A model generated the notes under the pieces. The model searched no databases. It was given only the letters and a program-made list of their open reading frames with translations, and was not told where the DNA came from. Position numbers and translations under genes: made by a program. From assembly GCA_022539475.1 (NCBI GenBank), contig VCMS01000178.1:50407-114406 (forward strand): a stretch of 64,000 nt of DNA. The letters are read 5' to 3'. Every line of letters starts with the position of its first letter. Within the stretch, counting starts at the first letter, position 1. Positions 51,838 to 60,874 of the stretch are shown here, piece after piece. Source of the stretch: Gracilaria domingensis (Eukaryota > Rhodophyta > Florideophyceae > Gracilariales > Gracilariaceae).

Positions 51838-52251
51838 AGCCGTTTTGGGGCGAGGCGGGTATACGAGAAGGGGGAGGGTTGTACACCTGACTTCTACAAA
51901 ATGACGTTTGCGGAGACGGAGAGAGAGGATGCGAACGCGTGATGGGCGAGAAATGGGTAAATAGCGGGGGTGGTGTGGACTGGGAAGAAGCGATGGGATG
52001 ATTGAGGTGGAATGAGTTGCGATTGGCATTGCAACATGGGAGAAAATGGAAAGGCAAACTAGCACGAGTGCAGTTTTGAGAGAGGGTCGCGGAAAAGAGT
52101 GAATGGGGTGGTGCGGCGAAGTAGAACCTCTACAAAAACTAGGGGACCCAAGAACTAAACTGCGCGAAATGGAATTTAATATTCCAAAATTTCTTAATTC
52201 TTTGAGTGCCAGCCTCTGCCACCCCCTCGCGCGCCCCAAATAGCCCCAAAA
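51838..52251. other. Right subterminal region of the giant element
   Basis: Non-coding. At 52121-52142 the reverse complement reads CTAGTTTTTGTAGAGG, matching the left terminus CTAGTTTTTGGCGAGG better than the outer end at 52255 does. So the right end may be double, or the 52143-52255 stretch is a separate small insertion. Confidence 0.5.
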
Positions 52252-52256
52252 CTAGC

Positions 52257-52979
52257 TTAGTTTCCAAAGCGAACAGACTATATTCCACTTTGCAGAACAC
52301 AGACGATGACGTTTCGATAAGTCATGACGGCGCACCGCTCGTTGGAGATACGGATTACAGCCCTGATTTAGGGAAAACGCACACTGCAGCTGCAGGAGCG
52401 CTTGCGCACCACAAATCTTGCGCCGCGCAGCGCGCGCCACAAAGTGGGCCAATCACAGCTCGTGGCAGTGCCACCACCGCGAACCGTCCCGTGTCGTCAC
52501 GTGAGCCGGCACGTGCCGTGGTGAACAATCCGCCTCCGCGTCCGCCTTCACCGTCAAGACGGGAACTACCGCGTGAACTAGCCGTTCGCGGACCCGCCGG
52601 AACGGCGAAGCTGCTTGAAGAAGACCGGAAACGGGAAGCGAACACTCAACAGAGGACACGTTCACCGCCGAAGGCGTCAGTCGAGACTCACAGCACCGCT
52701 GATGACGAAGTTACGGCACCGCCGCAACGCGCTGACGACCCTTCGCTGGAAGAGCTCGAGCGGGGCGTATACTCGAAAGAGTTTGTCGTAGACCACATCG
52801 TGGGACATAGTTGGAACCCGAAGGGGTATGTTCAGTACCAGGTACGCTGATATGGCTATCCGCCGTCGCGGGATTCGGACGAACCCGTGGAGCACTTACC
52901 CCGATCGAAGATCGTGCAGTACCATCGTCGAACTAACACGGCGTTCCCGGCTAACCTACATCAAGCGATGGTCGGATAA
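52257..52979 (+). pseudogene. C-terminal part of chromovirus Pol with chromodomain, one stop
   Basis: It continues the pol frame after removal of the giant element. About 175 residues of linker (Pro/Arg/Ser-rich) lead to a chromodomain: EFVVDHIVGHSWNPKGYVQY, then YGYPPSRDSDEPVEHLPRSK and QYHRR. In chromoviruses this domain steers integration to marked heterochromatin. A TGA at 52848-52850 stands exactly where the conserved Trp (TGG) of the VRWYGY motif belongs, so it is a single-base nonsense mutation. The frame ends at TAA 52977-52979. Confidence 0.85.
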
Positions 52980-55264
52980 CACACGTCGTTGGAGACGGAG
53001 GCTGATCGCGTACCGCGCACGAACGGTTCTACGAACGACAACACTCAATCGAGGAACGCTGCGACAACCTCCAGAGGAGTACTGTACCGCTACTCGCGTG
53101 GTGAGGAGACACTCTCTTCAGAGGAGAGTTGACATCGAGAATAGTTTATGCCCTCAGGTAGAGGAGAAATGTTTATGCCCTCTGAAGAGGAAGAAGTACA
53201 CTCAGAAGAGGAATAAGACTCTATGGAGAGAAATTGGTATTCAGATGTGAAGTTATGAAGAAGGAGTTTCACATGTGGCCCTCACCCGTGTGGGGTCACT
53301 TGGTTGCTCGCATTTTGCGGTTGGAGTCCGACTCATGTCGTGTCTAATCGCTTTTCAATCGTTTTCGATGTTGTTTACCTGTTAGGTTTTTTATCCAGCT
53401 TGCTGGTTTGCTACCACCGTGGTGGACCGCAATCAAGGTTTTTCCCTAACGGAAGGGTGTACAATTTCCGTGTACATCACGTGTATCTACCGGTTGGATA
53501 ACCGTTTGCATTTTCCTGTTGAACAGGGCTCGCTCGCGTCAGTGACGGCCGCTACCCGTTTTACGGTTGTCACTGCGAGCCCCACGCAGCGAAGGCTCGA
53601 ATCCTCACGCACAGGGCGGCGGAAAGACGATTAGAATCGGTTCTCATCACCTCTGTGAGGGTTCGCCACTCTTGTCGTCGAGGATTGTTTTTGGTTGACC
53701 GAGATTCTCGAGAGTCTCGTTTGCGACCGCGCTGCGGTTTATCATCTCGTCTCACCGTTTCAACGGGTTTTCTGACACGTACCGAGACGCTCTCGTGAGT
53801 TCTGACACGGTACAATAGCGGGGGATACACTTCTTGTTTGAAGGTTGTTGTTCAATATACGACCCATTTTCATGGTGTTATCGGTTATCTCAGCCTTGCT
53901 GGTGTGTTGAGTCTTGAGTTTCAAGACCCTTTGTGAGGTATGCAGACTACTTTTAGTAGAGTTCGAACCTTGCTTAAGGTCTGTTACGCAGTTATCGGGT
54001 TGAACGTTTTCACGGACTACCGGTTTAATTGCTGCTGTCGACGACTTTCGACCACGTCTACTACTGTTCACTCCGTTGTGGAGGCCGTCTTTCACGCTTC
54101 TGCGGTCTCTGGTACAGCCGCACAAGGCGTTGGTATCGATTACCAGTCGTTTCTGGTCTTTTTCGCGGTTCTCCGATGTCGGGTGTATCACCTCTACAGT
54201 ACCTTGCGAGGGTCATCTGCGAAAAACCCGTAACTCGGTGAATACTCGCTCGTTTCTTTAACAGTTTTGTACCAGTAGTCAATGGATGTATACAAACACT
54301 TTGGCGGAAACGGAACACAATTATCTCGAAGAACTTCGGAGTTACGGCACCGTTTCGGTTCGACAATCTATTTTTAGACCGCATTTTCGTGAACTGAAAG
54401 GGGTCGAGCTTTCCCACTCAGTGGTGTTCAATCTCAATTATCTTGCTTTTAAATGAAACCTCGGGTTTTCAGGAGTTCTTCGGTGTACTCGGTTTGTTCA
54501 CAGCGTTGCTGGTTCAGAAGTTATGGCGACTGCAATTTTGGGGTTGTTGCAAAACCCCAACTTTCAGATGCGAAGTTTGCAAAACCGCTTCGAAAGCGTT
54601 GAGTCGACATTGTCGCAAGTCTTCAACCTTTCCGAGGATTATTTGCCGAGTAACGGCGTGGTGTGAGTGGCCGCATGACAGGGCGGTGGACCTCGGAGAG
54701 GAAGGAATTGGGCAGGAAAAGGTCGCTACTGTACTGGGTGACCTCGGATGGCGCTTGTCGATTCCACAGTGTGGCAACCGCCCTTGAAAGGGAAAATAGA
54801 CGCCTCAGAGAGGTATAGCACCGGAACCCCGGGACAGTGAACGAAGTTCAGGAGGACCGCTCCCGTTCGGGTGTGTCGAGCGTTGCTGCAGCACTGTTTG
54901 GCAGGAAGTCCGCTCGCCGTACTGCGAGCAAGGGCACCGTCACGGACGTTGGTTGCGCACCCACTGGGGGAGCCTAGACGCATATCGCGCGGGCTCCAGG
55001 ACCGTTATTAGGCGTGAAGGAAACGCAGTGAACCCCAATCTGGGCGTGCTGCAGCCATTTTCACGACGATGTCGGGAACATATCGGCACGTCAATAGACG
55101 GTGCTCGTGACTCCATGGAAGGTACGGGACGACGCAGGTAGACCCGGAAACCGGTGGAATTGCAGGAAGACTTAAACATCGCTTGCAGATACCGCTCATG
55201 CGTGTAGTTGCACAACAATGTTGGTTCGTCCGGCGCTTCAACAGTCATTAAGACGTGGTGTTCG
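52980..55264 (+). other. Long 3' untranslated region of the chromovirus
   Basis: About 2.3 kb between pol and the 3' polypurine tract, with only short scattered frames and no envelope-like signal or membrane segments. Such long spacers occur in large plant-type Ty3 elements. Confidence 0.55.
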
Positions 55265-55282
55265 CACCTAAGGAGGGGGATG
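55265..55282 (+). promoter_or_regulatory. 3' polypurine tract
   Basis: CACCTAAGGAGGGGGATG ends directly at the TG of the 3' LTR. It primes plus-strand DNA synthesis. Confidence 0.85.
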
Positions 55283-56047
55283 TGTAGTGCAACGCAATTT
55301 GCGGTATGCGCTCGCTTTTGAGGTGAAGTCACTGCGCCTGCAGTGCAGTGGAGGTCAGTGACGTCGAACGGGTTGGCACAGCATTGCTGGATGGTGACAC
55401 ACGTGTATGGACGGTTGGCGCCCAACTTTGGGATATTTTAGATATTATTACTTATTTTATTTTGGCTCGGTTGCACCACTTGACAGTGGCATAGCTACAC
55501 TACTTAGTAGGTTGAGCTGCACCCATTGCTGGGGAAGTAAACGGAGCAACCGAGTGTTCGGCTCTAACTTACCACCCCCGGTGTGTGATAGCCTCCTTGC
55601 GGAGAGTCGCCACCGTGTGTCGGGTACGTTATCCGCCTCGCGGCATCCTCAAAACCACTACCGCTTTCGCGTGTTTACTTAGTGTGTGTTTTCTTTATTT
55701 CTGTCCCTGTTATACAGGTAGCACTACTTGGTGTACCGGTGCATACCGTTTGTGGCTCGACACACTCGCGTGGGCTATTACCGCTCTCGCGTGTCATCGC
55801 CACACTCGTGGGTACCGCATGTTACGCACGTGACGCTACTGCCGACTTGTGTCGTGTGTTCTCTACCGCTGGACGCCTCTTCTTCGCCGCTTCGCTCCCT
55901 CCATTACTTGGGAAGGGTCGACCCCGGTCTTACACCCGGCATTGCCGTCCCGTACCTGTGGGAGCGCTCTACTGCTGTGCTCGCCTCTTGAGAGAGGGTC
56001 TGAACCGCCTTTGCGTGTCTTTCTCCATCGCTGGGTTTTGCACAACA
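55283..56047 (+). repeat. 3' LTR of chromovirus
   Basis: 765 bases, same ends as the 5' LTR. About 15 differences by eye, nearly all transitions. Confidence 0.92.
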
Positions 56048-56052
56048 TTACG
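56048..56052. repeat. Target-site duplication TTACG, right copy
   Basis: Exact copy of 22639-22643. Confidence 0.92.
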
Positions 56053-56345
56053 TCGACAGAATGCCAATCAACCGGCAGAGACAGACAAGGTTTCGTAACA
56101 ACCACCCAGGTAATAAGTTCGTTATGACCTTTATCAAGCGATATCCCCAGGTGACACTCAAACGCAGATCTAACCTCCAAAGCCAACGAGCAACTGCTAT
56201 GTCTCCTACGAATCTCGCAAAGCACTTGGCTCGCCTACGACAAGCATGCCAAGAATTTAACATCCGCTTGGTGGAACAAGTGTTCAATATCGACGAAAGC
56301 GGGTTTTCAACTAGAACTGCCTCGTCTGTGTTCTTGTTTTGCTAG
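56053..56345 (+). pseudogene. pogo/Tigger-like transposase, middle part
   Basis: It continues the frame of 22488-22643 once the LTR element and one TTACG are removed: RFRNNHPGNKFVMTFIKRYP, LQSQRATAMSPTNLAKHLAR and FNIDESGFSTRTAS. The order (CENP-B-like DNA-binding domain, then the N-x-DE-x-G start of the DDE catalytic domain) is that of pogo/Tigger/jerky. The similarity stops near 56325 and the frame ends in the TAG of CTAG 56342-56345, where the second large element begins. Confidence 0.75.
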
Positions 56346-56732
56346 TTAGGTGCACTAGAACACGATTATCGGACGAAATTAGTCAAAAAATCTGCAAAAA
56401 TTGCGTATAGGGCTATGTGCAAGCAATTAATTTCAATTTTTTGTATACTACGCTTTCATGTACTAGGGCGTTTTCTCCATTCAATGCAGAACAGTTGACG
56501 TACGACACGATTGCTAGCATATGTTCACGAAATGAAAGTATCAGACGTATTATTTGTCGTCGTCTGAGGACATCATGTGATGTCCACCTGTGCCGCCATA
56601 TTTACGTTGGCAAATTTTGTGCAAATATTCTAGAATAGTCATGATTACTACGACTACCTAGTACAACATTCATCTTATGGAACCGCGCGCATGCATTTCA
56701 CCAACCCCATACCACTTCAAGTTGTATTCTAC

Positions 56733-57554
56733 TTACAAGAGTCCACCGCCACCACCCTCCTCTATCTCCGCATCTGCGAAAGACAACGGCCCAAACCCTT
56801 TCGCCACATCATTGCCCCCTTCCTCCTCAATTTCCTCTTCCTCCACATCCTCCCAGCTCCACTTCTCCTGATATCCCACAACGCTGCTTCCCTTCCACAC
56901 CGGCTTCGGAACACACCTGAACCCAACCCTAGTCTTCTTCTTTTTCTCCATCTTCTCCTTCTTCTCCTTTCCAGCCTTCGGCCTCCCTTCATCCTGCTCC
57001 ACCTCTAGTTTCCTCGCCACAATTGGCCTCTTCTCCCCGTACTTCCTCTTTCGGCCCCTCTTCTTTCCTTCGTTATCCGCAACAATTTCATCCTCATCCA
57101 AACTCTCCGTAGCCGGCACAAAGTCCCTCACATCTTCATCTCCATCCACACTAGCCCCATCGACCCCGACCCCGACCCCGCTCACAATCCACAGCGCAGG
57201 AGTCACCGGAGTACCTCGGACTTGACGTACATTCTCCCGCTTCTCACTGAGTTCCTTCAGCTTCCCCTCCAGCTCCTGCACTCGACCGATCAACTTTTTT
57301 TGCCCATCCTTCAATCCCCTTAGCTCTCTAGCAACAAATCCTGTGACCTTCTTCGTCAGTCGACGAACGTCCTCACCAATGCGGGTCCCCATCGTCCCTG
57401 CGCACCCCAACATCGCCATCGACCACCAGTCCAGCTCATCCTTGTCCTCCCCTTCATCTTCCTCCGCAAAAATTCTCTTAATCTTCTTATGAGACCTCTC
57501 CCCATCGCTGGGATCCCACGGCCTCTTCACGTTCGAATGAGACTTGCCGCTCAT
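56733..57554 (-). CDS. Coiled-coil, Lys/Glu-rich nuclear-type protein of the second element
   Basis: An intact 273-residue frame from ATG 57554. The start is basic (VKRPWDPSDGERSHKKIKR), residues 60-115 are a coiled coil (GQKKLIGRVQELEGKLKELS), then RGTPVTPALW, an acidic part, a KRGRKRKYGEKRP nuclear-type signal and a C terminus of Glu and Gly runs. It is homologous to the frame-broken gene at 50911-51837 through the coiled coil plus G(S/T)PVTP. Being kept at the same place in both elements, it is part of the core set, perhaps a DNA-end-binding or chromatin protein. No known domain. Confidence 0.65.
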   Translation of the reverse strand: MSGKSHSNVKRPWDPSDGERSHKKIKRIFAEEDEGEDKDELDWWSMAMLGCAGTMGTRIGEDVRRLTKKVTGFVARELRGLKDGQKKLIGRVQELEGKLKELSEKRENVRQVRGTPVTPALWIVSGVGVGVDGASVDGDEDVRDFVPATESLDEDEIVADNEGKKRGRKRKYGEKRPIVARKLEVEQDEGRPKAGKEKKEKMEKKKKTRVGFRCVPKPVWKGSSVVGYQEKWSWEDVEEEEIEEEGGNDVAKGFGPLSFADAEIEEGGGGGLL

Positions 57555-58093
57555 GATCAGATTTCAATGAGCGGGAACGTATCGGCAGGAAGAAAGGAAA
57601 GGAAAAGACAAGGGACGGAAGGGAACGGGAACGGGAACGGAGGGAAACGGAAACGGAAGGGATCCGAAACGGAAGGGATCCGAAACGGAAGATGACGAAA
57701 CTCTATTCGTGCGTAAGCGCTCCATGAACTTATCACGGCGCGAAAACCCTGTCATGTATGTACGCGCTTTCACCACCACTGCCTAGCACCAGTTCTTATC
57801 CCTGTGAAACAAGTTGTTTCTCAAAAATAATTTCATAAATTCTAGCCCAGTTCCCCAGTTTTCAACCGTCTTCCCCTCTTCATATTACCAATTCTTCATC
57901 ATCCATGTACCATTTTCCTTACTTATATCAATTTCTCGTCTCATAGTACAGTATAAAAGCAACCAGTCTAATCAATCGTTCATGAAAACCATGTTCTCTA
58001 CATGTCAGTAGCCTCCACTTTTAAAGAAGCGTAATAGTAGAGCTGTTTTCCTATGTATTGTAACTCACAAACAGTCCACGTTCTAACAAATAA
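57555..58093. other. Spacer with purine-rich tandem repeat
   Basis: 57590-57690 is built from GGAAAC/GGGAACG/GGGATCCGAAACGGAA units in tandem. No gene seen. Confidence 0.6.
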
Positions 58094-59371
58094 ATGTACT
58101 GCCTCTCAACAATCATCCAAAACCGCCTTTTCTCTCCTTTGTTACGAATTCGAAAACGAAACTGTTCCGCAATGGTCTTTCGCAATACACACCAAGTACG
58201 GGAAATCCTGCTAAACAGTCGACTGCGTTCTGTACTTATCCCGCTGGATGCTTTCCAACATGCAACGTACATCACTTTGAACAACTGCCTTCAGTTACAG
58301 TACGACCTCGATGCTAAAGAAGCTCACATTCGTGGGGTGCAAACTCTCATCACTCCCGCACTGCAGAATGAGCTCAATGAGCTCTATGAAATACTACATG
58401 ACACACCCCGTCACGAAAGTATTCTGGAGCACCCGCCCTTTACTCACGCTATTCGAACTCTCCCAGAGCTTTCAAATTATATATATCAGTCAAGAATCTA
58501 CTCTCGGAATCCTCTCAGCATGCTTTCGCCACCTTTAATGGTGTTATTTGCTTCATTGTCAACGGTAGCCATAGCCGCGCTTTACGGTATCATCAAGCCC
58601 GTCTTGGCCCAAGCGCTTCTATTCAAGCGCTCCTCTCGCCATGCTGAGCTAGGTTACACCATTCTCTATAGCATTCTGGAGACCATGTTACACATTATTC
58701 TCTTCGATCTTGCCTTTTCCCTACATGCCGCAAGATACGGTACTCTAGCTCTCGGACCGATGATTCCTTCGCACATGACGAACACCTCCTCCACATTGAG
58801 AAATAAATACTTGGGTATAGCGGTCGGTGGCCTTTTCGCTCTCAATCTCTCCATCTTCGTCACCTATTAACTCCGTCCATCCCCGCCCAATCTTATTGAT
58901 TCTGTCAGAACAGCCTCTATAGCTTTTTTTCCAGGTGGATTTCTATTCGGGCTGTTCACTATCGTCGTGAACGCACTCTCTATCTTCTACTCTACAGGCA
59001 ACACCTTCAACAACATTTTATCGCTCTCGCACCGCGTAGGAACTCGATGGGAAGGGCTCTGTCTCTACATCCGTTGTGTCCTACACTCCTTCAGAAAGGC
59101 TCTCTTTTTCCATGATGTATTGCTCTCCATCAGAATGTTTTTGAACAGAGTGGTCCCAGTATTCTTCGCCCACACGCTTTCTGAGTCGCTAGAACCATCA
59201 GCCTTTCGTATGTACAGAGGCATCCCCCCTCTTCTTACAAACACTTTATTCGTTGCGCTTCTTGTGTGTGCGGGTATCGTCAAGCACGAACCACGGGTCA
59301 ACCTCAAGAGGTACTTGTGTGCACTCGGAGAGCATCCTAGACCCCAGATTCGGCGTCTATTGGAGAAATAA
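58094..59371 (+). pseudogene. Multi-pass membrane protein cargo, one in-frame stop
   Basis: One frame runs from ATG 58094 to TAA 59369-59371 with a single TAA at 58868-58870; the frame on either side is the same, so one nonsense change divides a protein of about 425 residues. Membrane segments: LMVLFASLSTVAIAALYGII, TILYSILETMLHIILFDLAF, IAVGGLFALNLSIFV, then after the stop FFPGGFLFGLFTIVVNALSI and TNTLFVALLVCAGIV. The N-terminal 130 residues are soluble and helical. I do not recognise the family. It lies between the coiled-coil and dioxygenase genes on the opposite strand, where the other element carries its metabolic cargo. Confidence 0.55.
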
Positions 59372-59585
59372 TTTAGACACTAACTACGATAGTTATTAGT
59401 AGTATATAGATAAAGAACAAACATTCAACTATTTCTTAATGAAGTCCCTTTGTGGAAACATATGAACATATATATAGCACTTTTGACATAGGTTTTACGC
59501 AAAACACCAATCAATATCTTCAACAACAACAACACATGCTGACGACATCTCCAGATATCCACTCGTTAACTGCAATATCATAAAA

Positions 59586-60840
59586 TCATAAATTCATGGC
59601 TCGTTCAGTTCTCCTCCCCATCCCTGTCTCTTCCTCCATCCCTTGTGCTTCATAGTTCTCGTCTTCTTCGTCGCTGTCCCCTTCCTCGACCATCAACTCT
59701 TCCTCTTCGTCCTCGTCCTCCCCATCCTCCACCAATTCTATGTCCACGTCAGGATCACCTGTGTTGTCCTTCATTTTCATGAGGTCGTCTTCTTCCACAA
59801 AAGTCGGGCGAAAATGGTGATTCAGATGAACTGCATCCGACAAACTGTACTTCTCTGGTACCATATACATATGGTAGCGAAACAGTGGGTTTTCCGGAAA
59901 TCTTCCATCTTTAGTGCCCGCACCGGCATGAAATACATCGCCCCTCTCAATAAACACAGACATAGGTGGGACAAAGAACTTTCTCACCACCATTCCTCGT
60001 GCCAACCCTTCAAATGCTTTTGCTGTTACAGCAAAGTGACTGTGGGATCCTTCACATATCCAAAGTGGGAACGACACAGTTCCGGAGACCATCACAAAGT
60101 ACCCCGGGTTCTTCCCCTCCAGCTTGTCTTCGTTTGTCAAGGTCTGGAAGTCGGTATGTAGTTGCTGTCGCTGGCAAGCCACTCCGGTACATAAGATCCT
60201 CCCTCCAGTCTTCGGTGCATACATTCTCTCATTCGGTTCCTTGTTGTCTTGTAGCCCCAACGTCGCACATATCTGACCAAGCCGAGCATCTAACAACGCC
60301 CTCTTCTTCACAAGCAAATGCGTCTCCGTTCTATTCTCCAGATCGTCCACTATACCTCTTCTCGTCGTCATATACCTCTCATTGTCCGCGTTGATTATAT
60401 AAATCCATGTAGTTCGATTCTCTGGTACCCTGAGGTTCGGGGCTTCTTCGAAACTTTTTTTGAAGAAGTCTAATAACTCGACGCTTACATCCCCATCGAT
60501 GAGCTTGCTGGGACTTTCAGCGATGTTCAAAAGGTCGTTGTCACAAGCAAAGCCTTCCAAAATACAGAAACTTCTCTCCCGAAGCTCAGCCTTCTTGTTC
60601 ACAAAATACATATATGCGACGGAATCGTTCTTCACTGCCTCCGTCCATAGGGTCCCATCATCAACCTCCCCTTCTCCTACCTCCTCGTTGAGAAGCTTCT
60701 AACCCAGATACGCAGCATGCCAAAACACAGCATGATGTACTCCTTTAAAGTCCTTCGGCTCGAGCAAATGGCCTCGGTGCTCCTCCCAAAGATGTATCGC
60801 TTCCATCCACGAATATACCGACTTAATTCCGTCCACTCCA
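59586..60840 (-). pseudogene. 2-oxoglutarate/Fe(II) dioxygenase, second copy
   Basis: Paralogue of 44661-45961. The 349 residues from 60635 keep the iron ligands HxD (RQQLHTDFQT) and His (ERGDVFHAGAG), the Arg in FRYHMYMVPEKY and the acidic tail. In the same frame further upstream, WMEAIHLWEEHRGH and GVHHAVFWHAAYLG match the N-terminal part of the first copy, but a TAG separates them from the rest near 60698. So the catalytic domain is whole and the N terminus is cut by one stop. Confidence 0.7.
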
Positions 60841-60874
60841 GCAGGCTACATGGCAAGAACTGCTTTCAACAATT

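Larger units (their letters stand above)
30810..52255. mobile_element. Giant (~21.4 kb) DNA transposon inserted in chromovirus pol
   Basis: CTAG stands at both junctions (30810-30813 and 52252-52255). Deleting 30814-52255 joins the two halves of pol in the same frame, which dates the insertion after the retroelement and fixes the ends. Just inside, the left end reads TTTTTGGCGAGG and the right end, reverse-complemented, reads TTTTGGGGCTATTTGG: a short imperfect terminal repeat. CTAG is then a 4-bp duplication or part of the termini. The element holds a Plavaka-like transposase, a coiled-coil gene, a methyltransferase-SET gene, ParB-like and dioxygenase genes, cargo genes and a second coiled-coil gene. 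No RT or integrase lies inside. Mobilisation by the transposase at its left end is inferred. Confidence 0.82.
22644..56047 (+). mobile_element. Ty3/gypsy chromovirus with a 21.4-kb element inside
   Basis: Two LTRs of 765 bp each (TGTAGTGCAACGC...GCACAACA) face the same way and carry the same 5-bp target duplication outside, so both ends belong to one insertion. Inside are a leader, gag, protease, RT-RNase H-integrase, chromodomain and a polypurine tract, in that order. At 30810 the pol gene is broken by a foreign element and resumes at 52256. Without it the retroelement is about 12 kb. The LTRs differ at about 15 positions by eye, so it is old enough to have diverged roughly 2 %. The TGA in the chromodomain and the nested insertion mean this copy is inactive. 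Confidence 0.93.

Noticed and set aside
51412-52239. 275-residue reverse-strand frame, Ser/Pro/His-rich
   Set aside because: It mirrors the G-rich coiled-coil gene on the other strand and runs across the element end.
22644-56047. A single 33-kb retrotransposon carrying all genes between its LTRs
   Set aside because: The pol gene resumes in frame after removal of 30814-52255 with CTAG on both sides, so the inner part is a later, separate insertion.
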